NCBI RefSeq assembly: GCF_963664915.1
Contig: NZ_OY761810.1
Span: forward strand, 1,626,661 to 1,690,660
Length of the DNA: 64,000 nt
From: an uncultured Caproiciproducens sp.
GTDB taxonomy: Bacteria; Bacillota; Clostridia; Oscillospirales; Acutalibacteraceae
Reading direction: 5' to 3'
Within the stretch, counting starts at the first letter, position 1. The number at the start of each line of letters is the position of its first letter. The notes under the pieces were generated by a model. That model was not told the DNA's origin and searched no databases. It saw only the letters and a list, made by a program, of their open reading frames with translations. Below, in pieces: positions 47,143-55,944 of this stretch. The position numbers and the translations under genes were made by a program.

Positions 47143-48255
47143 ATGGCAATAGCTGAATTATTGGCTCAATTTCATGAAATTGCTGCGTCTCCGCGGGCGC
47201 AGCTTGACAAATATCTTGCGCAGGGCAAGAAAGTTGTTATGTGCGCGCCGGTTTACACCCCGGAAGAAATCATCCATTCAATGGGGCTTGTACCCATGGG
47301 TGTATGGGGTGCGGAGATGGAAGCCCATGAAGCAAAGAAATATTATCCGGCATTTATTTGTTCTGTTATGCAGACAATACTTGAACTTGGAATCACGGGA
47401 AAGTTCAAGGGAGTATCGGCAATTGTTATTCCTTCACTGTGCGATTCGCTTAAAAGTTTGGGCCAAAACTGGAAATATGCCGTTAAGGATATTCCGTTTA
47501 TCCCCATGACCTATCCGCAAAACAGGAAACAGGATTACGGCATCAAGTTTACCAAATCGGGATACGAGAGAGTGATCAATGACCTTACTGTTGCAACCGG
47601 CGCTAAATTCTCCGGGGTTGCACTTGCAAATTCCAATAAGATTTACAATGAGCATAACGCGGTTATGAGGGAATTTGCAAAGGCGGCAGCAGTTCACACG
47701 ATTACAGCGGCTCAGAGAAACGATGTTTTTAAGAGTGCTTGGTTCATGCTGAAGGAAGAACACACAGCCTTAGTGAAACAACTGGTCGAAGAACTTATAA
47801 AAACACCAAAGGACGAAGGCAAGGTGCGTGTGATAGCAAGCGGAATACTTGCTGATTCACCCAATCTTCTCGAGATCTTTGATAAGAACGGGATCAAGAT
47901 TGTTGCCGATGATATTGCACAGGAGTCAAGACAGTATCGTACAGATGTGCCGGAGATGGCAAATCCGCTTGACGCGCTTGCGCATAAGTTTGCGAATATG
48001 GATAACTGCACTTTGCTCTACGACAAAGACAAGAAGCGCGTTGACTATATCGTTAACCTGGCCAAGCAGCACAACGCTGAGGGCGTTATCATTCTTATGA
48101 CTAAATTCTGTGATCCGGAAGAGTTTGACTATGTTCCAATTAAGAGAGCATGCGATGCAGCGGGCATCAAGAGCCTGAACATCGAAGTTGATTGCCAGAT
48201 GGTCAACTATGAACAGGCCAGCACCATGATCCAGGCGTTTAAGGAAATGTCCTAA
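47143..48255 (+). CDS. hadC: 2-hydroxyacyl-CoA dehydratase beta subunit (HadC/FldC/HgdB family)
   Basis: The 370-residue product is the beta subunit of the [4Fe-4S] dehydratase. Likely cluster-related cysteines are C34 (VMCAPVYTPEE), C73 (FICSVMQ) and C100 (IPSLCDSLK). With HadB it forms the heterodimer activated by HadI. GGGAGGTCATTAATC precedes the ATG. It is intact but lies downstream of the prophage and so is cut off from the had promoter. Confidence 0.94.
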   Translation: MAIAELLAQFHEIAASPRAQLDKYLAQGKKVVMCAPVYTPEEIIHSMGLVPMGVWGAEMEAHEAKKYYPAFICSVMQTILELGITGKFKGVSAIVIPSLCDSLKSLGQNWKYAVKDIPFIPMTYPQNRKQDYGIKFTKSGYERVINDLTVATGAKFSGVALANSNKIYNEHNAVMREFAKAAAVHTITAAQRNDVFKSAWFMLKEEHTALVKQLVEELIKTPKDEGKVRVIASGILADSPNLLEIFDKNGIKIVADDIAQESRQYRTDVPEMANPLDALAHKFANMDNCTLLYDKDKKRVDYIVNLAKQHNAEGVIILMTKFCDPEEFDYVPIKRACDAAGIKSLNIEVDCQMVNYEQASTMIQAFKEMS

Positions 48256-48310
48256 CAGAGTTTTTATGGGGATATTGAGGAGCAACCTCAAAAGAAAGGA
48301 AGTATTTACC

Positions 48311-49507
48311 ATGATTGATAAGAATAAGATGCCAATTGCGATTGGCGTAGCGTTTGTTTGGTTTACTACGCAATTCGGCGGAGGGTTTGCATCAGGGGCT
48401 CAATTATATTCTTACTTTGTTAAATTCGGTATCTGGGCACTTCTTACGCCAGTTCTCGCACAGGCCTTCGGAGCATTCTTTCAGTGGTACGGTCTTCGCT
48501 ATGCAAAAAGGCACAATACCTATGATTATCGTACGTTCACTGACAGATTTTATGGGGACTTAGGAACGAAGGTCAGACCGATTCTTTCGAATTTGTATGA
48601 ACTGGTTTACTTGTTCACCATTTGCTTAGCTCCGTCGGTGGCATTTGCAACGGGTGGTGCCACGCTTCAGGCACTTACCGGCATTCCGTACATCGTTTGC
48701 ACCGTAATAATCGGCTTAATTATCTTTGCGCTTGCCATCTATGGGACTGATATCGTAAGAGCGGCGGCTTCTACCGTATCGGTAGTTATCATTCTGGGCT
48801 TGCTGGTGGTTTATATCCCAAACATCATTGCACAGTGGGGAACGATTACAGCCAACATCGGGCAAATGGCTGCGACGCCCGCGCCGGCAGGCCCGGCATT
48901 TTGGAGATGTTTCGTATATGCCTCTTTCCAGATAGCATCGATCGGCCTTCTTACGCAGCATGCTGAGCCGTTCAAGGATGAGCACGAAGCGAAAACCTCC
49001 ATGGTCTACGGATTTATAGTGAACGCGCTGATCATTTTTATGTGCACATTCGGCTTGCTTTCTATTATAGGCAATCCGGATCTCAAAACCGTTTCGATCC
49101 CAACGTTACTGATGGTTAAAACAGGCGTCGGCGCTTCCTTCCTTACTCCGATTATCTCTGTTCTGATTATCCTTGGTGCGGTGTCAACTGCCGTCAACAT
49201 GATTGCGGGCGTCATTGCGCGTTTTGTTAACGCATGGAATAAGAAAGATGCTTCACCCGATGTGTCAGAGAAACAGGCCAAGAAACGTACCGTTATTATT
49301 GCGGTGTTTTTCACACTGCTTACTTTTGCAATCGCTCAGTTTGGACTAATTCCTCTTGTTAACACCGGATATGGATACCTCGGATATTTGACGATGCTTG
49401 TTGTGGTGGTTCCGTTCATTATCCATATGATTTTGACAAAAAGAGGAAAGATTGATGCGGAATATAAGAATAAAACAGCTCAGACCAACAATCAAAAGTT
49501 AAATTAA
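48311..49507 (+). CDS. YkvI-like membrane transporter of the had operon
   Basis: The 398-residue product has ten or more membrane segments and resembles the YkvI branch of the APC/LeuT-fold transporters (AIGVAFVWFTTQFGGGFASGAQ at the N-terminus with the Gly-rich break). The ATG at 48311 follows AAAGGAAG. Its place in the operon suggests uptake of the amino or hydroxy acid substrate or export of the reduced acid. Direction and substrate cannot be told from sequence. Confidence 0.8.
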   Translation: MIDKNKMPIAIGVAFVWFTTQFGGGFASGAQLYSYFVKFGIWALLTPVLAQAFGAFFQWYGLRYAKRHNTYDYRTFTDRFYGDLGTKVRPILSNLYELVYLFTICLAPSVAFATGGATLQALTGIPYIVCTVIIGLIIFALAIYGTDIVRAAASTVSVVIILGLLVVYIPNIIAQWGTITANIGQMAATPAPAGPAFWRCFVYASFQIASIGLLTQHAEPFKDEHEAKTSMVYGFIVNALIIFMCTFGLLSIIGNPDLKTVSIPTLLMVKTGVGASFLTPIISVLIILGAVSTAVNMIAGVIARFVNAWNKKDASPDVSEKQAKKRTVIIAVFFTLLTFAIAQFGLIPLVNTGYGYLGYLTMLVVVVPFIIHMILTKRGKIDAEYKNKTAQTNNQKLN

Positions 49508-49552
49508 ACCAAATTAAATAATTACTTTTATTATGCGAGGAGATAATGAGAC

Positions 49553-50803
49553 ATGAGCAAACCACTTGAAGGAGTCCGGGTAGTCGAGCTTGCTAATTTT
49601 ATAGCGGCAGCTACAGCAGGCAGATTTATGGCTGACCTTGGAGCCGATGTCATTAAGATCGAATCACCGAATGGCGATCCGCTGAGATATACGGCACCGT
49701 CCGAGGGCAGGCCGCTTGACATGTATGAGAACACCACATGGGATCTCGAGAACGGAAATAAGCGCTGCATTTCTCTCAATTTAAAGAATCCGGACGGCAA
49801 AGAAGCTTTTTATAAGCTGCTGGACACAGCCGATGTCCTTATCACCAATTGGAGAGTTCAAGCCCTTCAGAGGATGGGACTGGACTATGAGAGCTTGAAG
49901 GGCAGATATCCGAAGCTTGTATACGCAATATGCACCGGATACGGAGAGTACGGTCCTGATAACGGCCTTCCGGGATTTGACTTTACCGCTTTTTTCTCAA
50001 GAGGCGGATATCTTGATTCCCTCCGCCAAAAAGGGGCCGTTCCGATGAACGTGGTTCCGGGACTTGGCGATCATAACGTAGGCATGAATCTTGCCGCAGG
50101 TATTTTGGCGGCTTTATTCCATGCGAAGACCAAAGGAGTCGGCGAAAAGGTCGAGACATCCCTTTTCGAAAGTGCCATCTACAATATGGGTATGATGGTT
50201 CAGGCATCTAATTACGAAGGGATTGCTCAGCAATATCCGATTGATGTAAGAAAAGCCGCCAATCCCTTTAATGCCGCATGGAGAACCAAGGATGAGCGCT
50301 TCATTCAGACCTGTATGCCAGATTATAATACATATTACAAGGCATTTATTACAGCTATCGGCAGAGCGGATCTTGTGGATAACGAAAACTATTTCCCGAT
50401 CCTGACCTGCCAGAAAAAAGGTCTCACATCCGAAGTATACGACATTGTTATGGATGCATTCAGTAAGAAAACCGTAGCGGAATGGAAACCGATTCTGGAA
50501 GCTGCAGATGTTCCGTTCGCAGTTGCGCAGAACTGGACGGAAATTAGAAACGACAAGCAGGCGGAGGCGAATAACTGCTTCTATGACATGAAGTACTCCA
50601 ACGGCAATACAAGAAGGCTTGTAAGGCTTCCGGTCAAGTTCCAGGAGATGGGCGTTCCGGATTACCGACCGGGTCCGATGATCGGCGAGCAGGGATCGGA
50701 TATATTAAAAGAACTTGGATATAGTGACGCACAGATTAAGGATATGCTTGAAAAAAAATCTTTGTATGTGTGGAAAGATGAGCGCAAATTAAATAAAGGT
50801 TAA
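49553..50803 (+). CDS. hadA: 2-hydroxyacyl-CoA transferase (CaiB/BaiF family, HadA/FldA)
   Basis: The 416-residue product is a class III CoA-transferase. Family features are PLEGVRVVELANFIAAATAGRFMADLGADVIKIE and the catalytic Asp173 in GLGDHNVG. It moves CoA from the product acyl-CoA (for example isocaproyl- or phenylpropionyl-CoA) to the incoming 2-hydroxy acid. This keeps the pathway cycling without ATP. It follows the transporter by 45 bases. Confidence 0.92.
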   Translation: MSKPLEGVRVVELANFIAAATAGRFMADLGADVIKIESPNGDPLRYTAPSEGRPLDMYENTTWDLENGNKRCISLNLKNPDGKEAFYKLLDTADVLITNWRVQALQRMGLDYESLKGRYPKLVYAICTGYGEYGPDNGLPGFDFTAFFSRGGYLDSLRQKGAVPMNVVPGLGDHNVGMNLAAGILAALFHAKTKGVGEKVETSLFESAIYNMGMMVQASNYEGIAQQYPIDVRKAANPFNAAWRTKDERFIQTCMPDYNTYYKAFITAIGRADLVDNENYFPILTCQKKGLTSEVYDIVMDAFSKKTVAEWKPILEAADVPFAVAQNWTEIRNDKQAEANNCFYDMKYSNGNTRRLVRLPVKFQEMGVPDYRPGPMIGEQGSDILKELGYSDAQIKDMLEKKSLYVWKDERKLNKG

Positions 50804-50813
50804 GTAAATGGCA

Positions 50814-50860
50814 AAAAAGACTGTTGTCGATTAAGACAGACTTTCGGGGACAGTCTTTTT
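50814..50860 (+). terminator. Internal terminator/attenuator between hadA and acyl-CoA synthetase
   Basis: AAAAAGACTGT (50814-50824) and ACAGTCTTTTT (50850-50860) form an 11-bp stem with a 25-base loop, ending in T5. It probably lowers expression of the downstream genes relative to hadA. Confidence 0.65.
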
Positions 50861-50893
50861 CCTTGAAATTTATGTAATTCCACAGGTGAAATT

Positions 50894-52498
50894 ATGGACC
50901 TTATCAGTAAGACAATCAGCGAATGCTTAAAAGAGCGGGTCAATATCAGTGGAAAGCGGACAGCCATTGAAATGGATGACTGGAGCTGTACATTTGAACA
51001 ATTGGATCGGTTTTCGAATATTCTTGCCATTCAGATGGGAAAATATGGAATAGGAAAAGGAACCCATGTCGGAATATGGAGTGTCAACAGCCCGAATTGG
51101 GTGTCCACTTTTCTGGCACTTACTAAGATTGGCGCTATCCCCGTACTTGTCAACACGTGTTTTAAAGAGGAAGAGGTCACGCAGATACTGAATTATGCTG
51201 ACGTGGAAGTGCTGTACTATGGTGCAGGCTATAAAACGATCGTCTTTGAAGACCTTATTGCGAGAATAAGGAATAAAACGCCAAAGGTAAGACATTTCGT
51301 TCATATTGATGCGAAGGAAGCCGGAACGTGGATCAATGAAGACGATTTCGGAAGAGAAATGAACTCTCCGAAAGCTCTGGCGGAATTGGAACAGAAAAAA
51401 AAGAAAATTAAACCGACTGATACGGCTTGTATGATTTTTACTTCGGGAACCACTTCATTTCCTAAAGGCGTGCTTCTCAGTCACCACAGCCTTGTGAATA
51501 ATTCCCTTGCCATGATCAGAGCCATGCATTGGAATGAATTTGACAAGATGTGCATTACGGTGCCAATGTTCCATTGCTTTGGGGTGACGGCCGGAATCAT
51601 AGCCTGTTTACTCAGCGGTGCGGAAATGGATCTGCTGCCTTATTTCAAGACGTCTGCCGTATGGGACGCGCTCGAAAAAGGAAATTGTACCATACTGAAC
51701 GGCGTACCGAGTATGTTTTTAGCGTTGATTCGGAAACCGGAATATCAGGACAGACGTGCAAACGGCCTAAAATCCGGTATTATAGCGGGTTCTCCGGTCA
51801 CTCCGGAAGAATACATGGAAATCTGCGGCAGGTTTCCCAATATGCACTTACAGCCCTCGTATGGCCAGTCTGAGACTTCTCCGTGTGTGACGATAGCGAA
51901 TTGGGACGATCCCAGTGGAAAAAAAAGCAAATCGGCCGGAAGGCTGATTGACCATGTAAATGCGCGCATAGCAGATATGAGCACCGGCAGCGTACTTGAA
52001 CAGGGCGGAGACGGTGAGATTCAGGTGAAAGGCTATAACGTTATGCTTGGTTATTACCAGCTTCCAGAGGCTACCGCCAAGGCTTTTACCAGTGATGGCT
52101 GGCTGAAAACAGGGGATATCGGTCACTTTGATAAAAACGGAGAGCTTCATATTACGGGAAGACTGAAAGAAATGATCATAAGAGGGGGAGAAAACATCTC
52201 TCCCGAAGAAATAGAGCGGGTAATAAAAAAACTAAACTGGGTTGAGCAGGTCAAAGTAGTAGGTATCCCTGCCGATGTGCTGCAGGAAGAAATTGCGGCA
52301 TGCGTCATTTCAAAGCAGGGATGCAAACTGAACAAAAGCGAATTCTTCGACTTTTTAAAGCCGAGATTGGCGCATTATAAAGTGCCCGCCTATCTATTGG
52401 GTTTTGACTCATTCCCGGTGAATGCAAGCGGAAAAGTTGAACTGAAAAATCTGAAATCAAAAGCAGCTGCAATGGTCAAAGAAGGAAAGCGGATTTAA
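50894..52498 (+). CDS. Acyl-CoA synthetase (AMP-forming)
   Basis: The 534-residue product is an adenylate-forming ligase: ATP signature FTSGTTSFPKG (about 176-186), YGQSE (about 322), GWLKTGD and the C-terminal Lys in NASGKVELKNL. It activates a carboxylic acid to acyl-CoA at the cost of ATP. In this operon it may prime the CoA pool for the HadA cycle or activate an imported enoic or aryl acid. Such a ligase is not part of the classical C. difficile had cluster. Confidence 0.88.
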   Translation: MDLISKTISECLKERVNISGKRTAIEMDDWSCTFEQLDRFSNILAIQMGKYGIGKGTHVGIWSVNSPNWVSTFLALTKIGAIPVLVNTCFKEEEVTQILNYADVEVLYYGAGYKTIVFEDLIARIRNKTPKVRHFVHIDAKEAGTWINEDDFGREMNSPKALAELEQKKKKIKPTDTACMIFTSGTTSFPKGVLLSHHSLVNNSLAMIRAMHWNEFDKMCITVPMFHCFGVTAGIIACLLSGAEMDLLPYFKTSAVWDALEKGNCTILNGVPSMFLALIRKPEYQDRRANGLKSGIIAGSPVTPEEYMEICGRFPNMHLQPSYGQSETSPCVTIANWDDPSGKKSKSAGRLIDHVNARIADMSTGSVLEQGGDGEIQVKGYNVMLGYYQLPEATAKAFTSDGWLKTGDIGHFDKNGELHITGRLKEMIIRGGENISPEEIERVIKKLNWVEQVKVVGIPADVLQEEIAACVISKQGCKLNKSEFFDFLKPRLAHYKVPAYLLGFDSFPVNASGKVELKNLKSKAAAMVKEGKRI

Positions 52499-52587
52499 GA
52501 AGACGGATTTTATACTCTCTCCGTTTTTCTGCATTGCGTTTCACTAAGCGAGGAAGTTAATATTATTTTTAGTGGGAGGAAAAAAAT

Positions 52588-53736
52588 ATGGCAGATGCGT
52601 ATTTTACAGAGCAACATGAATTAATCAGAAAGTTAGCCCGTGAATTCGCTGAGAAAGAATTTACCAAAGAAATACTGGACACGGTTGAGGCGACCGGAGT
52701 TTTTCCTGAAGAGCTGCTTGATAAAATGGCGGTAGCGGGATTCTTCGGAATTAAGATTCCAAAGGAATTAGGCGGACAGGGCGCGGACGCACGCTCTTAT
52801 GTTTTGGCTATGGAAGAAGTTGCAAGAGTATCCGGTGTGGCGAGCATTTATGTATCCAGCCCGAACTCTCTTTCGGGTGGGCCGCTGCTTCTTGCGGGAA
52901 ATGACGAGCAGAAGGCAAAATATCTTACGTCGGTTGTAACCGGTAAGAAGAAACTGGCATTTGCCCTTACCGAGCCGGGTGCGGGTTCCGATGTGGGTGG
53001 CCTCGTGACTACCGCGGTGAAAGACGGAGATCATTATATACTCAACGGGCGCAAATGCTTCATAACGATGGCTCCGCTTGCGGATTATTCGGTAATCTTC
53101 GCAAAGACCGATATGACAAAGGGCAATAAGGGCATTTCGGCATTCGTGATTGACATGAAAGCACCGGGCGTAAGTTGCGGCAAGCCTGAGGACAAAATGG
53201 GCATTATAGGATGCGCAACCTCGGATATTATTCTCGATAACGTAATCGTTCCGGAATCCGACCGCCTCGGTGAAGAGGGAGACGGATTTAAGATCGCCAT
53301 GAAAACGCTTAATACAGGACGTCTGGGTGTTGCGGCCCAGTCGATCGGCGTTGCGCAGGGATGCCTTGACGAAGCAATCAAGTATGCCAAGGAAAGAAAG
53401 CAGTTTGGGAAGAGAATTGGGGACTTTCAGGCTATTGGTTTTATGATAGCGGACATGGCGACAAAGCTCGAGGCAGCAAAGCAGTTGACGTACAAAACTG
53501 CATATCTCATGGATACAAAGCAGGATGCTACCCTCAATGCGTCCATGGCAAAGTATTACTCTGCAGAGGTCTGCAACGAGATTGCAGGCAAGGCTGTGCA
53601 GATCCATGGCGGATATGGTTTCATTAAAGATTACAAGATCGAGCGGATGTATCGCGACTGCCGTGTGTTCACTATCTACGAAGGGAGCAGCCAGGTTCAG
53701 CAGATAGTAATCAGCAAAACATTACTGAAGAAGTAA
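52588..53736 (+). CDS. acdB: Acyl-CoA dehydrogenase (AcdB-like, Etf-linked)
   Basis: The 382-residue product is a typical FAD acyl-CoA dehydrogenase with ALTEPGAGSDVGG (about 131-143), RKQFGKRIGDFQAIGF and the catalytic base E365 in TIYEGSSQVQQI. With EtfAB it reduces the enoyl-CoA made by HadBC and, in the bifurcating form, also ferredoxin. AGTGGGAGG precedes the ATG; etfB follows 18 bases later. Confidence 0.92.
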   Translation: MADAYFTEQHELIRKLAREFAEKEFTKEILDTVEATGVFPEELLDKMAVAGFFGIKIPKELGGQGADARSYVLAMEEVARVSGVASIYVSSPNSLSGGPLLLAGNDEQKAKYLTSVVTGKKKLAFALTEPGAGSDVGGLVTTAVKDGDHYILNGRKCFITMAPLADYSVIFAKTDMTKGNKGISAFVIDMKAPGVSCGKPEDKMGIIGCATSDIILDNVIVPESDRLGEEGDGFKIAMKTLNTGRLGVAAQSIGVAQGCLDEAIKYAKERKQFGKRIGDFQAIGFMIADMATKLEAAKQLTYKTAYLMDTKQDATLNASMAKYYSAEVCNEIAGKAVQIHGGYGFIKDYKIERMYRDCRVFTIYEGSSQVQQIVISKTLLKK

Positions 53737-53754
53737 AAGGGAGGATTGGCGAAC

Positions 53755-54540
53755 ATGAAAATATTGGTATGTGTAAAACAGGTTCCGGATACGAATGAAG
53801 TAAAAATAGATCCTGTTAAAGGGACCCTTATTCGTGAGGGCGTTCCCAGCATTCTTAATCCGGATGATGCCAATGCGCTTGAGGCGGCGCTCCGGATTAA
53901 GGATAAAGATCCAACCACGCAGATTGTGGTGCTTACCATGGGGCCGCCGCAGGCTACCTATATGTTAAGGGAATGTCTTGCAATGGGAGCGGATGAAGCT
54001 TATCTGTTAAGCGACCGTGCATTTGGCGGAGCGGATACCTGCGCGACGTCAACAACCATCGCGGGAGGAATCAAAAAAATTTCGGGTGCAGATATCATCT
54101 TTGCAGGGCGTCAGGCTATCGATGGCGATACCGCGCAGGTAGGACCTCAGGTCGCACAGCGCTTGGGTATTCCGGTCGTAACTTACGTTCAGGATATCAA
54201 AATGGGTGACGGCAAAGTAACGGTACAGAGACAATTGGAAGACGGGTATGAAATAGTCGAGGCTCAGATGCCATGTCTCCTTACATGCGTAAAGGAATTG
54301 AATGAGCCTAGGTACATGTCGATAGGCTCGATCGTAGATGCCTACAAGAAGGATATCACGGTATGGAGCCATACGGAGGTTTGCCTTGACGCGAAGGAAT
54401 GCGGACTGAATGCTTCCCCGACACAGGTGTTTCGTTCCTTTACACCGCCGCAGAAGGGCAAGGGCGAGATGCTCACTGGATCAGATAACGAGATGGCGAA
54501 AATTCTTATCGGTAAATTAAACGAGAAGCATCTAATCTAG
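53755..54540 (+). CDS. etfB: Electron transfer flavoprotein beta subunit
   Basis: The 261-residue product starts MKILVCVKQVPDTNEVKIDP and has the NAD-binding loop region and the family motif GRQAIDGDTAQVGPQVAQRLGIP. The ATG at 53755 is preferred over TTG 53746 because GGGAGGA lies before it. Domain length and pairing with a ferredoxin-fused EtfA fit the bifurcating Etf group. Confidence 0.93.
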   Translation: MKILVCVKQVPDTNEVKIDPVKGTLIREGVPSILNPDDANALEAALRIKDKDPTTQIVVLTMGPPQATYMLRECLAMGADEAYLLSDRAFGGADTCATSTTIAGGIKKISGADIIFAGRQAIDGDTAQVGPQVAQRLGIPVVTYVQDIKMGDGKVTVQRQLEDGYEIVEAQMPCLLTCVKELNEPRYMSIGSIVDAYKKDITVWSHTEVCLDAKECGLNASPTQVFRSFTPPQKGKGEMLTGSDNEMAKILIGKLNEKHLI

Positions 54541-54559
54541 TTAGGAGGATGAGATTGAC

Positions 54560-55753
54560 ATGGCGGTAGTAGTATTAAAGGATAAATGTAAGGGATGCAC
54601 AAAATGCATTAAATCCTGTCCTTTTCAGGCTATAACGATGGAAAACAGGATTGCCGTAATCGGGTCTGCCTGCACGGGTTGCGGTCAATGTATTGAAGTA
54701 TGTCCGTTCAAGGCCATAGAAAAGACCAGTGATGGCGAGGCAGTAAAGGATTTAAGCGCTTATCATGGCATATGGGTGTTTGCAGAGCAGCGGGAAGGAA
54801 AACTGATGCAGGTGGCAATAGAGCTTTTGGGCGAAGGTCAAAAGCTTGCCAAAGCCATAGGCTGTGAGCTTTGCGCCGTGCTTTGCGGTTCGAATGTAGA
54901 CTCGCTCGTGGATGAACTTTTCCAGCATGGTGCCGATAAGGTATATTATGCCAATGCACCTGAATTGAAACAGTATACCACCGATGCTTATACTAAGGTT
55001 ATTAATGAAGCTATAGAAAGATATCAGCCAGAGATCGTGCTCCTCGGTGCAACGCATATAGGGCGTGATTTAGGCCCCTGCCTTGCAGTTCGCTGCCGTA
55101 CAGGACTTACGGCTGATTGCACAAAACTCGAGATCAATCCGGAAACCAAGAGGATTATGCAGACCCGTCCGGCGTTCGGAGGGAATCTTATGGCTACCAT
55201 CATATGCCCCAACCACATGCCGCAAATGTCGACTGTTCGCCCCGGAGTTATGGAGAAAGCAGTCAAGACACCGGGCAGAACGGGCGGATTGATTAAACTT
55301 GACGTTAATTTTGTCGATGGAGACATACGCACCAAGGTACTGGAGGTTGTAAAGACCGCCAAAGAAATAGTATCACTCACTGACGCGGACATCATAGTGT
55401 CCGGAGGAATGGGTTTGGGTAATGCCGAGGGATTTGAACTTCTTAAGAAGCTTGCGAATAAGCTCGGGGGAACTGTAGCATCTTCGAGAGCCGCGGTAGA
55501 CGCAGGCTGGATCGATCATGCGTATCAGGTTGGGCAGACGGGAACCACCGTTAAGCCGAAAATTTATTTCGCATGTGGCATTTCCGGTGCGATTCAGCAT
55601 GTCGCAGGTATGCAGCGTTCCGACCTTATTGTTGCCATCAACACTAATGAAAATGCTCCGATCTTCGGTATAGCCGATATCGGTATCGTTGGTGACCTGT
55701 ATAAGGTTATTCCTGCTGTCATGGAGGAACTTGATAAACAACAGGCTAAATAA
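54560..55753 (+). CDS. etfA: Electron transfer flavoprotein alpha subunit with 2[4Fe-4S] ferredoxin domain
   Basis: The 397-residue product carries two N-terminal cluster motifs, [13 protein letters not shown] and [13 protein letters not shown] (residues about 10-55), followed by the EtfA domain with the FAD loop [23 protein letters not shown] and [10 protein letters not shown]. The ferredoxin extension is found in EtfA proteins that exchange electrons with ferredoxin. It is the last gene of the operon. Confidence 0.93.
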   Translation: MAVVVLKDKCKGCTKCIKSCPFQAITMENRIAVIGSACTGCGQCIEVCPFKAIEKTSDGEAVKDLSAYHGIWVFAEQREGKLMQVAIELLGEGQKLAKAIGCELCAVLCGSNVDSLVDELFQHGADKVYYANAPELKQYTTDAYTKVINEAIERYQPEIVLLGATHIGRDLGPCLAVRCRTGLTADCTKLEINPETKRIMQTRPAFGGNLMATIICPNHMPQMSTVRPGVMEKAVKTPGRTGGLIKLDVNFVDGDIRTKVLEVVKTAKEIVSLTDADIIVSGGMGLGNAEGFELLKKLANKLGGTVASSRAAVDAGWIDHAYQVGQTGTTVKPKIYFACGISGAIQHVAGMQRSDLIVAINTNENAPIFGIADIGIVGDLYKVIPAVMEELDKQQAK

Positions 55754-55771
55754 TTTTTTATTTATCATCTG

Positions 55772-55798
55772 CGGCAGGAAGAATTTTTCTTCCTGCCG
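55772..55798 (+). terminator. Terminator of the had-etf operon
   Basis: A 12-bp stem (CGGCAGGAAGAA with TTCTTCCTGCCG) with a TTT loop, followed by TACTTTTTATC. A larger inverted repeat, ATCTGCGGC (55767-55775) with GCCGCAGAT (55810-55818), overlaps it and could form an alternative fold. Confidence 0.88.
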
Positions 55799-55944
55799 TA
55801 CTTTTTATCAGCCGCAGATTGCGGGCTGTTTTACAAACTGTCAAAGCCGTTAGTCACTGCATAAGATAATACAGCTTCATATGGCGGACTTCAGTACAGC
55901 CAATGAACCGGAATTTTCAGAAATCCACAGGGAGTGATGCAAAC

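Noticed and set aside
52768..53607. 279-codon frame antisense to the acyl-CoA dehydrogenase
   Set aside because: Shadow frame of a GC-biased coding gene; composition is not protein-like and no start signals are seen.
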